From Polaribacter sp. NJDZ03 (GTDB lineage: Bacteria; Bacteroidota; Bacteroidia; Flavobacteriales; Flavobacteriaceae): DNA of 64,000 nucleotides. The position numbers and the translations under genes were made by a program. Shown piece by piece: positions 42,581-50,675 of the stretch (position 1 is its first letter; each line of letters begins with the position of its first letter). The stretch is taken from positions 3,459,001-3,523,000 of the forward strand of contig NZ_CP079195.1 of assembly GCF_019263805.1 (NCBI RefSeq), written 5' to 3'. The notes below the pieces were generated by a model. It did no database searches. It saw only the letters and a program-made list of their open reading frames with translations, and was not told the DNA's origin.

Positions 42581-42997
42581 ATGAAAAAAGAATTTCGTTC
42601 TGGTTGTCCAATCTCTTCTACCTTAGATGTTATAGGAGATAAATGGTCTTTGTTAATTATACGAGATATGTTAATTAAACATAAAAAGACATTCAAAGAA
42701 ATATCTAATTCGGACGAAAGTATAGCCCCTAGTATTTTGTCTGCACGATTAAAATTATTAGAGTCTTATAAATTAATTTTCAAGACAAAAATTCCTGAAA
42801 ATAAAAAAGAGAATATTTATCTGTTAACAGATAAAGGAATTCGTTTAACTCCAATAATTATAGAGTTCAGTTTGTGGGGAGATGCTAATATGCGAGAATT
42901 TAATAAAATAAAGGATATAAAAGGTTTGAATTTAGATAAGTCTTATGGTATTCAATCAGTTCAAGGTCGTTATAATTCTATGTTACTTAATTTCTGA
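42581..42997 (+). CDS. HxlR-family winged-helix regulator
   Basis: 138 residues from ATG 42581. CPISSTLDVIGDKWSLLIIRDM is the HxlR start signature with its sensor-type Cys, then a winged helix (SILSARLKLLESYKLI, VYLLTDKGI-like NIYLLTDKGIRLTP). It has a longer C-terminal tail than classical HxlR. HxlR proteins respond to thiols, aldehydes or quinones and repress divergent genes. Here the divergent target is the seven-helix membrane protein. A TTG six bases upstream is also in frame but less likely. Confidence 0.9.
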   Translation: MKKEFRSGCPISSTLDVIGDKWSLLIIRDMLIKHKKTFKEISNSDESIAPSILSARLKLLESYKLIFKTKIPENKKENIYLLTDKGIRLTPIIIEFSLWGDANMREFNKIKDIKGLNLDKSYGIQSVQGRYNSMLLNF

Positions 42998-43000
42998 TAA

Positions 43001-43047
43001 TGTTGCTATCAAATGGTATGCAGCCCTAATGATATGAAATCGTTTTT
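43001..43047 (-). repeat. attC-like half repeat directly after the second HxlR gene
   Basis: On the minus strand AACGATTTCATATCATTAGG matches AACGATTTAATATCATTAGA of the element at 50534-50601, followed by GCTGCATACC and GATAGCAAC. It abuts the stop codon of the HxlR gene (43048). Complementary half at 41696-41738. Confidence 0.45.
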
Positions 43048-43413
43048 TTATTCATTCTTTATTTTGTCTCTATGAGTTAATCCCCAGTCTCTCATCGTTT
43101 CAATTACTTTATCTAAAGATTTTCCATAATCCGTAAGACTATATTCAACAGAAACAGGTATTGTATTAAATACCTCTCTGTTTATTAGTCCATTTATTTC
43201 TAATTCTTTTAATTCCTTAGATAACATTCTTGGAGTTATTCCTTCAATTTGACGTTCTAATTCTTTAAATCTGTGAATTTTAAAAGAAAGAGCTATAATA
43301 ATTGGTAATCTCCATTTTCCACCAATGATATCTATGACATCTCGAACAGGAAGAATAAATTTTTTACATTCTGTAGGTGTGTAAATATCCGTTTCAGTCT
43401 TTTTTTTGTTCAT
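43048..43413 (-). CDS. HxlR-family regulator, likely controlling the azoreductase gene
   Basis: 121 residues, canonical HxlR length. CKKFILPVRDVIDIIGGKWRL is the N-terminal signature; the winged helix holds FKELERQIEGITPRMLSKELKELEINGLI and VEYSLTDYGKSL; the end is METMRDWG-like VIETMRDWGLTH. Divergent from a flavin azoreductase with a long dyad between the genes. By analogy with YodB/HypR pairs, it probably senses quinones, diamide or hypochlorite through its Cys and derepresses the reductase. Confidence 0.93.
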   Translation of the reverse strand: MNKKKTETDIYTPTECKKFILPVRDVIDIIGGKWRLPIIIALSFKIHRFKELERQIEGITPRMLSKELKELEINGLINREVFNTIPVSVEYSLTDYGKSLDKVIETMRDWGLTHRDKIKNE

Positions 43414-43436
43414 CTTTAGATTTATTTAGATTAGCC

Positions 43437-43472
43437 ACTATACTAAAGTATACTACTATCTTTTAGTATAGT
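43437..43472. promoter_or_regulatory. HxlR operator dyad in the divergent hxlR-azoreductase region
   Basis: ACTATACTAAA / TTTAGTATAGT (43437-43447 with 43462-43472), an 11-base perfect inverted repeat; further GTATAC-like half-sites lie inside and just after it. Confidence 0.6.
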
Positions 43473-43488
43473 GATATACTTTGTATAG

Positions 43489-43507
43489 CAAATTTACTAT
43501 AAATTTG
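43489..43507. promoter_or_regulatory. Back-to-back -7 boxes of the HxlR gene (minus) and azoreductase (plus)
   Basis: TAAATTTG on the minus strand (43489-43496) and TAAATTTG on the plus strand (43500-43507), 3 bases apart. A TTTG at 43480-43483 lies 16 bases before the plus-strand box as a possible -33 element. Confidence 0.5.
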
Positions 43508-43532
43508 TGAATCTTAATAAAAGGATATTAAA

Positions 43533-44147
43533 ATGAAAAAAACACTAATTTTAAGTTACACTCCAAGAGAGAATTCAAATACAAAAAAAATGCTTGATTT
43601 CTTTATCGAAAATAATCAAGAAAAAACAGCAATAACATTTATTGACTTGGCAGAAGAAGCGCCAGATTTATTATTAAAAGAAAATTTGAATCTTTATGTA
43701 AATAGAAATTTTGGAGGTGTAGAGCTTACTGATGAAGAACAGAAAGTTTTAGCTAAAAATGATAAAATGATGCAACAATTATTGGATACCGATTTTGTTG
43801 TCTTGGCAAGCCCTATGTATAATTTTTCAGTTCCTGCAACCGTAAAAGCTTGGTTTGATGCAGTTATACAGGCTGGAAAAACTTTTGGATATACTGAAAC
43901 TGGAATTAAAGGGTTTTGTGAAAACACAAAAGCTTTGATATTAATGACAAGTGGTAGTGATTTTGGAATAGAGCCTTATAAAAGTGTTAATTTTGCGACT
44001 CCTTTTTTAATAACAGCATTTAATTTTCTTGGAATTCCTGCTCAAGCTATCAATAAGTTTGGTATGATAGAGTATGCAGACAAATCGAATCAAATGATAG
44101 CCGATGCAAAAGAAGAAATTAAAGTAGTAAGTAATCAATGGTATTAA
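43533..44147 (+). CDS. azoR: FMN-dependent NADH-azoreductase / quinone reductase
   Basis: 204 residues of the flavodoxin-2 fold. ILSYTPRENSNTKK is the FMN phosphate loop, VVLASPMYNFSVPATVKAWFDAVIQAG is highly characteristic of AzoR, and TSGSDFGIEPY and FLGIPAQ complete the family pattern. The enzyme reduces quinones and azo compounds with NADH in the cytoplasm and protects against thiol-reactive quinones. The divergent HxlR gene and dyad indicate inducible control. Confidence 0.9.
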   Translation: MKKTLILSYTPRENSNTKKMLDFFIENNQEKTAITFIDLAEEAPDLLLKENLNLYVNRNFGGVELTDEEQKVLAKNDKMMQQLLDTDFVVLASPMYNFSVPATVKAWFDAVIQAGKTFGYTETGIKGFCENTKALILMTSGSDFGIEPYKSVNFATPFLITAFNFLGIPAQAINKFGMIEYADKSNQMIADAKEEIKVVSNQWY

Positions 44148-44225
44148 TTAGTATTCATTTTAAGTTATTTATATAGTAGTAAGGCTATTAAGTTTTTTTT
44201 GCTTAAAATAATTAATTTAAGAATA

Positions 44226-44267
44226 AGAAAAGCCCCAATTTTAAAGTTGAAATTGGGGCTTTTCTAT
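44226..44267. terminator. Bidirectional terminator between azoreductase and M16 peptidase genes
   Basis: AGAAAAGCCCCAATTT / AAATTGGGGCTTTTCT stem of 16 pairs with a short loop, between two convergent genes. Confidence 0.85.
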
Positions 44268-44282
44268 GGAATTATCTTAAAT

Positions 44283-47117
44283 TTAATTTTTAATTCTCTG
44301 TGTTTTATTTAATAAAATTGGTTCTCCGTACCCTAATTCTTTCATTCTTTCTAATTGTGTTTTTGCATCACCAACAACTAACCAAATCATTTTATTAGGA
44401 TTTACATATTTGTTAGCCAATGCTGTAATTTGTTCTTTGGTCATGTTATTAACGGTGTTTTCTTGCTCTTTTACATAATCTGCACTCCAACCATAATCGC
44501 TAATATTAGACAACATATTTAATTTTGCTCTAGAGGTTTCAAAAGCTCTTGCGTTACTTTTAATTAAGAAACTTTTTGTAGTTTCTAAATCTTTATCAGA
44601 AAAAGTAGTTGGGTATTCTTCTAGAATTTGCTTTACCAATAGAGCAGATTCTAAAGTAACATTAGTTCTTACACTGCTAGAAATGGTAAAAGCACCTTTT
44701 GCTTTTGTACCAGAAAACCTAGAGCCAATTCCGTATGTATATCCTTTTCCTTCACGTAATTCTTGTGTTAAACGAGAAGCAAAACCACCACCACCTAAAA
44801 TATAATTCATCACAGAAGCGGCATAAAAATCTTTATCAGTTGCCGCTAAAGCGGGTGTGCCAAACTGTATAACAGATTGTTTTGCATTCGGAATATCATA
44901 AAAATAAACAGTAGGTTTAGTTGGTGTTTCTGGTGTTATGTAAGTTGGAATTGTAACTTCTTTAGCTTTCCAATTAGTATTTAAAGTTTCTAAAGAAGCA
45001 ATTACTTTTTCTTTAGAAATATCACCTACAACCAACATTTTAGCTACAGAAGGAGAAATGTACTTGTTGTAGTACGTTTTTAAATCTTCTATAGAAATTG
45101 TTTCTACGGATGTTGTAGATCCTAAAATATTTTTAGAACGGATGTTTTCTTTTCCATAAATTAATTCATTGTAAGCATTTCTTGCTACAGAATTAGGGCT
45201 CGCTTCTTGCTGACGTAAATTAGCAATAGTAGCTTTTTTAAGTAAATCGAATTCGTTTTCATCGAACCTTGGTTCTAATAAAATTTCTTGGGCTAAAGCC
45301 AATGTTTTATCATAGTTTTTAGCTAAAGTTGTTCCGCTTAAAGTTATGTTTTCAACATCTGAATAGACATAAATAGAAGCGCCTAATTCTTGAATAGCTT
45401 CTTCTAATTCTTTTACACTTTTGTTTTTGGTTCCTTTATTTAATAAATCTGCAGTTAAGTTAGCAACACCTAATTTATCCATAGATTCTAATAATTGGCC
45501 TCCATCTATTGTTATATTAAAACGAACTAAAGGCACTTCATCATTTTCAATTCCAAAGATTTTTAAACCATTTTTTAAACTACTTTCGTATACTTTAGGA
45601 ACTGCTAAAGAAGGGGTTTCACCATAATTTGGTTCTACACTTCTGTCAAAAGAAGAAGGTGTTTTCTCGTACGTTGCAGCAATTTTAGCATCAAAATTTT
45701 CTTCTGCACCTGTTACAATTTTTTCTTCAACAACATCTGCTAATTGAGAATTTGTTACTGCTAATTCGGCACTACTTTTAGGAACAAAACTGGTTGCTAT
45801 ATAATTTTTATTTTTTATATATTTATTATAAACACGCATTACATCTTCTGTAGTTACAGATAGTGTTCTTTTAATATCTTCTGTTACAAAGCCTGGGTTG
45901 CCCAAATAGGTGTTATAAGATGCAAGGTTGGTTCCTTTACCTAAAACGCTAGAAAGACTTGCGTAAAAATTAGTTTCCTGACCTGCTTTAATTCTATTTA
46001 AATCTTTTTCTGAAATTCCTTCAGTTTCAAACTTAGCCAATCCTTTTTCAACTCCAGCTTTTACATCGTCTAGTTTTACATTGTTAAAAGCTCGGATAGA
46101 AATTTGAATTTCACCTGCCAATTCAGAATTTCTACTGTACATACCTGTTCTAGAAGTCAATTTTAAATCATCAACTAAAACTTGATTAAGAGGGGCTGAT
46201 TTACCATCTGTTAAATATTGAGACAACACATCTAGCGCATAAGAGTCCGGATTGTATTGCTCTACAGTTGGCCAAACCATTGTTAATTGCGGAACTCTGG
46301 CAAAGTTATCTTCGTAATATAAAAACTTGGTTTCTTTAACAATACCAGGTCTTTTAGTCAATGCAGGTATTTCTTCTTTTCCTTTTGGTATTTCATCAAA
46401 ATATTTGTGAACCCATTCTGTAGCTTGTGCAATATCTATATCTCCAGACAAGACTAAAGTAGCATTGTTTGGTACGTACCATTTCTTATAAAAATCTTTT
46501 ACGTCTTGTAAGGTTGCATTTTGTAAGTCTTCTAAAGAGCCAATAACTTGCCAGTTATATGGATGGTCTTTTGGGTATAAGTTTTTACCAATTACATATT
46601 GGTTATGTCCATACGGTCTGTTATCTATACTTTGTCTTTTTTCGTTTTTAACAACTTGTTTTTCTTTTGCTAAAACGGGGGCTGTAACGGTGTTTATAAA
46701 ATAGCCTAATTTATCTGCTTCTGCCCAAATCATTTTTTCTAAACCATCTTTTGGTATGGTTTGTAGGTAATTTGTTCTGTCTCTAGAGGTAGATCCATTA
46801 GCACCAGAACCACCAATTTTAGCACTCATTTTGTCTAGACCACCTTTCCCTAAATTTTCTGATTCTAAGAATAATAAATGTTCAAATAAATGAGCAAAAC
46901 CCGTTCTACCTTCCACTTCCCTTGCAGATCCAACATGCACCATTAATTCTACTGCTACAACAGGATCTGATTTGTCTACATGAAAAACAACATCTAAGCC
47001 GTTTTCTAGTTCAATTTTTTTATAATTGATACTCAGTTCTGGTGTGTTTTCTTCGGATGATTTTTTACAACTTAATAAGCAAGTTGTTGCTAAGAGTACA
47101 AGTAATATTTTTTTCAT
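44283..47117 (-). CDS. M16-family zinc metallopeptidase (double-domain), lipoprotein
   Basis: 944 residues. Lipoprotein signal CLLSC (Cys 17). The N-terminal M16 half holds the inverted zinc motif GFAHLFEHLLFLES (H-x-x-E-H) and the distal Glu helix (VVKNEKRQSIDNRPYG). The C-terminal half is an inactive M16 domain with the R/Y pair in TQELREGKGYTYGIGS. Such fused pitrilysin/PQQL-type proteases degrade peptides in the periplasm. Length fits the Bacteroidota two-repeat version. Convergent with azoR across a shared terminator. Confidence 0.94.
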   Translation of the reverse strand: MKKILLVLLATTCLLSCKKSSEENTPELSINYKKIELENGLDVVFHVDKSDPVVAVELMVHVGSAREVEGRTGFAHLFEHLLFLESENLGKGGLDKMSAKIGGSGANGSTSRDRTNYLQTIPKDGLEKMIWAEADKLGYFINTVTAPVLAKEKQVVKNEKRQSIDNRPYGHNQYVIGKNLYPKDHPYNWQVIGSLEDLQNATLQDVKDFYKKWYVPNNATLVLSGDIDIAQATEWVHKYFDEIPKGKEEIPALTKRPGIVKETKFLYYEDNFARVPQLTMVWPTVEQYNPDSYALDVLSQYLTDGKSAPLNQVLVDDLKLTSRTGMYSRNSELAGEIQISIRAFNNVKLDDVKAGVEKGLAKFETEGISEKDLNRIKAGQETNFYASLSSVLGKGTNLASYNTYLGNPGFVTEDIKRTLSVTTEDVMRVYNKYIKNKNYIATSFVPKSSAELAVTNSQLADVVEEKIVTGAEENFDAKIAATYEKTPSSFDRSVEPNYGETPSLAVPKVYESSLKNGLKIFGIENDEVPLVRFNITIDGGQLLESMDKLGVANLTADLLNKGTKNKSVKELEEAIQELGASIYVYSDVENITLSGTTLAKNYDKTLALAQEILLEPRFDENEFDLLKKATIANLRQQEASPNSVARNAYNELIYGKENIRSKNILGSTTSVETISIEDLKTYYNKYISPSVAKMLVVGDISKEKVIASLETLNTNWKAKEVTIPTYITPETPTKPTVYFYDIPNAKQSVIQFGTPALAATDKDFYAASVMNYILGGGGFASRLTQELREGKGYTYGIGSRFSGTKAKGAFTISSSVRTNVTLESALLVKQILEEYPTTFSDKDLETTKSFLIKSNARAFETSRAKLNMLSNISDYGWSADYVKEQENTVNNMTKEQITALANKYVNPNKMIWLVVGDAKTQLERMKELGYGEPILLNKTQRIKN

Positions 47118-47190
47118 TTTGGTTGATTTTAAGCTTTTAAAAATACTATTATTTATTGATGAGCATATTTTTGTGTTGTTAAATATAATG

Positions 47191-47222
47191 CAAAAAAAAT
47201 CCTAAACTTTAGTTTAGGATTT
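47191..47222 (-). terminator. Terminator of the small ORF at 47229
   Basis: AATCCTAAACT / AGTTTAGGATT stem; on the minus strand it is followed by a run of T, directly after the small ORF's stop. Confidence 0.7.
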
Positions 47223-47228
47223 TGAATA

Positions 47229-47423
47229 TTATTTAGATAAAACACAGTCTTCACAATCTTTAATTTCTCCGTAATATGTTTCTCTATATTTGTGTACCGT
47301 TTCTATAGGTATGATATTAAATAATCTTTTTTGAATGTAGGTTACATTGGTGTGTAGTTTTCCCATTTTGGGCGTAAATCGTTTTTCTAAGCGTGTTTTT
47401 CTTTTAATTTTAATCAGTTTCAT
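47229..47423 (-). CDS. Small basic protein, 64 residues, unknown
   Basis: Not recognised. From ATG 47423 (ATG 47438 would add five residues) it encodes a Lys/Arg-rich start KLIKIKRKTRLEKRFTPKMG, a middle KYRETYYGEI, and a Cys pair near the end (KDCEDCVLSK). It has no membrane segment. A terminator on the same strand just past the stop supports a real transcript. The C-x-x-C could bind metal. Not long enough to exclude a chance ORF. Confidence 0.5.
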   Translation of the reverse strand: MKLIKIKRKTRLEKRFTPKMGKLHTNVTYIQKRLFNIIPIETVHKYRETYYGEIKDCEDCVLSK

Positions 47424-47438
47424 GTTTTCTAGTATCAT

Positions 47439-47902
47439 TAATAAATCGGCTACAAAGTTATCGGGAATTGAAAGGGCAGTCTATTTATAACTGTTAAAAT
47501 CCGATAAAAGAGTGAAGAAACATGAATGTGTAAAATATTACAAGTAGGTTTTATGGATATGATATTCTAAGGGTGATATAATTATCATATAAGAACATTA
47601 AAAGGCAGGAAACTGATTGAATAGCTTGAGAATTACTTGTAATTAATGGTTTTTGTTTCTGGTTTGGGTGAATTATGAACTGTTTTTGTAAATCTACTAA
47701 AACTTAGTTATAAATTATTTGTCAAATAATCAATCAGATTTAGATAGAGATTTTTTTCCACCTTTATTTTCTTTTATGATCATACTTCATAAAATAGGAG
47801 ATTGATGTACCTATTAAATATTCTAAACTTATGAATTAAGCAGCAAAACGAGTTTTAATTATTGCTGACGGCGTCAATTGTTTATAGAAAAGAAGTTACG
47901 CG
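47439..47902. other. AT-rich intergenic stretch with no supported gene
   Basis: No convincing ORF, RNA or repeat seen. The end nearest 47880 has a slightly higher GC run (GCTGACGGCGTC) of unknown meaning. Confidence 0.35.
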
Positions 47903-48577
47903 TTATTCATTTTCATAATCATGTACAAATGTGATGAAAGGACTGCTAGCCATTAAGTTCGGGTTCGTTCCTTCAATTCCTTCAGGAATTGGTTGGTTGC
48001 GTGTTTCATAGTACTTTTTCCAACTAGGCATAGGGTTTCCTGTGCTGTCGTTAAATGTCATTGGGTGCGTAAGAAAAGGAACAGAGTCTTTAGGTAAGTC
48101 TTGAGAAGAAAACATTTTATAAACTAATTCGGAACAATAATAAGAATTGTCATCCCATAAAAAAATCTCATCATAAGGTGTGTTTATTCTTTCAATACCA
48201 TAGGCTATTGCTTTAGAAATATAAGGTTGGTAATAACTATCTAGTCTAGCCACTGTGGTTTGAGACTTGTTGAGTTTATTTTTATTTCTATTCAGAAACT
48301 TTTGCAATGGAGTCTGACGAATACCTTCTTTTGGAATCGCTTCTACTACAAACCATTCTTTATTTTTTTGCATTGCCATGCCAACATGCGAATAGTTTTT
48401 AGAAACCGAAGTTGCCGTTACGTCTTTAATGGCATTGTCTATCTCACCTGTTCCTGTATTTTGAAATAGTAAATCTCCTTGTTGCAATTCAAATTTATTC
48501 TTTTGACTAGTTTTGCAACTGAATAAAATTAAAGAGAGTATAAGGAAAGGATAAGTCTGATTTAATATTTTATTCAT
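47903..48577 (-). CDS. YiiX-like permuted NlpC/P60 cysteine hydrolase, lipoprotein
   Basis: 224 residues with a lipoprotein signal (LILFSC). LQQGDLLFQNTG opens the circularly permuted papain fold; KNYSHVGMAMQ has the catalytic His and NSYYCSELVYKMF the nucleophile Cys; the family order is His before Cys. YiiX/YebB relatives are thought to cleave peptide or acyl amide bonds in the envelope. No operon partners. Confidence 0.85.
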   Translation of the reverse strand: MNKILNQTYPFLILSLILFSCKTSQKNKFELQQGDLLFQNTGTGEIDNAIKDVTATSVSKNYSHVGMAMQKNKEWFVVEAIPKEGIRQTPLQKFLNRNKNKLNKSQTTVARLDSYYQPYISKAIAYGIERINTPYDEIFLWDDNSYYCSELVYKMFSSQDLPKDSVPFLTHPMTFNDSTGNPMPSWKKYYETRNQPIPEGIEGTNPNLMASSPFITFVHDYENE

Positions 48578-48732
48578 GATTTATTGTTACTAAATTTAGG
48601 AATCGCAAAATTACAACGAACTAAATAAATCTAGAATTATTTGAGATTTTTATTTTAACAATTAACCAAGCATGTTTTCTACCCGATTGATAAGTTTTAA
48701 TAGATTTAGCTGAATTTATCTAATGATATTTA

Positions 48733-48768
48733 TAAAAAAAACGAACTTGTAAAAGTTCGTTTTTTTTA
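48733..48768 (-). terminator. Terminator after the 48870-49577 gene
   Basis: ACGAACTT / AAGTTCGT stem with A and T runs on both sides, able to stop the minus-strand gene upstream of it. Confidence 0.75.
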
Positions 48769-48869
48769 GTTATTGTATGATGTTTTGTGTTTTACTAAAG
48801 TTTATGTATTAAGAGAGACGGTGTCTCTCTTAGTAAAATACACGTTTATTTAGAGGAGAATAATTAACT

Positions 48870-49577
48870 TTAATTATTTCTAATTATTGGACCAAGTTCC
48901 TTTTTTAATTTTTCAAACTCTTCTTTAGTCATCATTTCGATTTCCATTAATTCTTTACCCTCTCTTAATTTTGCAATAGCTTCATCTCTTGTCATTTTTC
49001 TGTTTTTCAACAAAACTTCACCAGATTCAATAGCTAATTCAGTATTCATTACGCTTAAATATTTATTTATACCAAAAGCTTTGCCATTCATTTCTCCTAA
49101 AACCATTACTAGATATAGCGGTTTCTTTTTACTTCCTTGATGATAAGCTTTTATTTCTTCAACTATAGCTTTAGTATTTTTTAAGCTATTACTAGCCATT
49201 GTTTCAGCATCTCCGTTTAAGGAAGACATAACACTTCCAAAACCTGCAGGTCTTCCCATTTTTATAAATTCATAAGTTTTTTTCGCAGTGCTTCTTGTGC
49301 TTGAAATTCCTCCTCTAGCCTTATTTCCATAACTACCAGAGTATGTTTTAGAGCTAAATTCTTGTGAAGTTGGATATCCTAAAATAATAGTATCTCCAAT
49401 TTTAATTACATTGTTATTAATTGTTTTATACTTTTTTACTAAAGTTCTATTTTTTATATCCTTAAAAAAGTTAATGTCTTGAGTGTTCTCGTAAGTAAGA
49501 GAATCTATCTCCTTTTGAGCATTTAAGTTTGTTGTTACTAATAGTATAAATGTAATTAGAGTAAAAATTTTTTTCAT
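48870..49577 (-). CDS. Secreted protein of unknown function
   Basis: 235 residues with a clean signal peptide (LLVTTNLNAQ). The middle contains a Ser/Gly-rich stretch (TYSGSYGNKARGGISS), then KKPLYLVMVLGEMNGKAFGINKYLSVMNTELAIESGEV. The last 50 residues are charged and helical with a SHOCT-like ending (MMTKEEFEKLKKELGPI). No enzyme motif seen. Its upstream region carries a GTTAACGAAGTTAAC repeat word shared with 50581-50598. Confidence 0.7.
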   Translation of the reverse strand: MKKIFTLITFILLVTTNLNAQKEIDSLTYENTQDINFFKDIKNRTLVKKYKTINNNVIKIGDTIILGYPTSQEFSSKTYSGSYGNKARGGISSTRSTAKKTYEFIKMGRPAGFGSVMSSLNGDAETMASNSLKNTKAIVEEIKAYHQGSKKKPLYLVMVLGEMNGKAFGINKYLSVMNTELAIESGEVLLKNRKMTRDEAIAKLREGKELMEIEMMTKEEFEKLKKELGPIIRNN

Positions 49578-49605
49578 AGTATTGTTTTTAATTTTTTATT
49601 TATTT

Positions 49606-49821
49606 AGTTAACGAAGTTAACATTTTTGGTCTATTGAAACAAACCAAACCAAGCATGTTTTTTGCTGTTTTTTTAAGGTTTTATTTTTTTAAACTAAGGT
49701 TTACAACTTGTTTAATATTCTAAATCTCCGTATAATTCGTCCCTTTCCATGTGTTTTCTAACCCCACTTGCTTATCAATTTTGGCAACCATTTCAAAATT
49801 TTTAAGTCCGTTGTATTTTGG
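49606..49821 (-). pseudogene. Decayed partial copy of the radical-SAM gene 3' end
   Basis: On the minus strand 49821-49720 encodes PKYNGLKNFEMVAKIDKQ, then VGLENTWKGTNYTEI and a stop. It matches the C-terminus of the intact gene at 50676-51620 (PKWNGLKNFEMVAKIDKQ...) at 25 of 33 residues. Similarity ends abruptly at the Pro-Lys. The 3' flank also matches (both end in a GTTAACGAAGTTA word about 110 bases past the stop), so gene tail and flank were copied together. Confidence 0.75.
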
Positions 49822-49911
49822 GAAAATAGTAAGATTTAAAAATATTGCAATCGAATTTATAGAGGTTGGATATGGGGAGTTATTGAAATGTTTAATGAGT
49901 CTTTAAAATGA

Positions 49912-49938
49912 AAAAACGAACAAGAAAGAGTTCGTTTT
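49912..49938. terminator. Hairpin of the ACGAAC...GTTCGT type
   Basis: AAAAACGAAC / GTTCGTTTTT stem with flanking A and T runs; no gene directly ends here now, so it may belong to a lost gene. Confidence 0.5.
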
Positions 49939-49961
49939 TATTTTTGTGATTGATTTTCGGT

Positions 49962-50100
49962 TTCGTTAACGTTGTTGTGTTATGGAAAGTTGCGATTTTG
50001 TGAACGAGTATTTTCCGCAGGAAAATATAAGTTTGCAAAAATGCAACGACTTTGGGTTAAGCTAAAAATAGCAATTTTTTATACACGGTGTTGTAGCAAG
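49962..50100 (-). repeat. attC-like repeat after the 136-residue cassette gene (copy 3)
   Basis: Outer boxes TTCGTTAAC (49962-49970) and GTTGTAGCAAG (50090-50100). Inner arms GTGTTATGGAAAGTTGCGATTTT (49977-49999) and the inverted AAAAATAGCAATTTTTTATACAC (50064-50086) pair at most positions. It abuts the stop of the gene at 50105 and shares the TATACACGGTGTTGTAGCA end with the 4.1-4.8 kb copies. Confidence 0.6.
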
Positions 50101-50104
50101 TTTT

Positions 50105-50515
50105 TTATCCATTCGGACATTCAATTATTGTTATTTCTTCTTTCATTTTAATGTTAATTTCTAAAATATTATTCCTATTGAATAATTCTTTTTTTACATT
50201 TCTTTTTTCAGTTTTAAATCCTAAAAAAGAAAATTGGATGATTAATTCATCTTTTTTATTCAAAAGGTCAAATACATTTACTTTATAATCTCCGTTTTCA
50301 TTCACTTTAATTTTCAAATTTGAGTTTTGAATATTTACATTTACGTATTTGAATGAGTCTCCGACATTATCTTTAATATTACCATAAATTATTAAAGAAT
50401 CTTTTTCTTTTCTAAATTCAACAGATTTTGATCCAAATATAATTTCAGGCTTAATTTTATTTTCTAAAGGGTAAAATAGCATAGCAGAAGCTATAATTAA
50501 TAAAAAATATTTCAT
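50105..50515 (-). CDS. Secreted carboxypeptidase-regulatory-like domain protein
   Basis: 136 residues. A short signal-like start (MKYFLLIIASAMLFYPL) precedes one beta-sandwich of the CarboxypepD_reg type: IIYGNIKDNVGDSFKYVNVNI, NENGDYKVNV and FLGFKTEKRNV. The domain usually sits at the N-terminus of larger receptors; here it is alone. The gene is a one-gene cassette between GTTGTAGCAAG (3') and TTTGCTACAAC (5', 50534-50544), which are inverted copies. Function unknown. Confidence 0.7.
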   Translation of the reverse strand: MKYFLLIIASAMLFYPLENKIKPEIIFGSKSVEFRKEKDSLIIYGNIKDNVGDSFKYVNVNIQNSNLKIKVNENGDYKVNVFDLLNKKDELIIQFSFLGFKTEKRNVKKELFNRNNILEINIKMKEEITIIECPNG

Positions 50516-50533
50516 TTTGTGTTCAGTTTTTAA

Positions 50534-50601
50534 TTTGCTACAACTCTAATGATATTAAATCGTTTCAATGTTTTATATCAGAAGTTAACGAAGTTAGCTT
50601 T
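50534..50601 (-). repeat. attC-like repeat after the radical-SAM gene (copy 4)
   Basis: TTTGCTACAAC (50534-50544), TGATAT (50550-50555), inverted ATATCA (50575-50580) and AGTTAACGAAGTTAGC (50583-50598). On the minus strand it lies between the radical-SAM gene and the 136-residue cassette. Parts of it recur at 41696-41738 and 43001-43047. Confidence 0.55.
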
Positions 50602-50675
50602 TTTTGATTTTAGAATCAAACTAAATTAACTCTTTTGTGGTTGTTTTAAGTTGAAAATTAGAGTGTTTTTTATAC

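Noticed and set aside
47860-47900. Remnant of a transposase (AAKRVLIIADGVNCL-like frame)
   Set aside because: Too short and no recognised family motif or inverted repeats.
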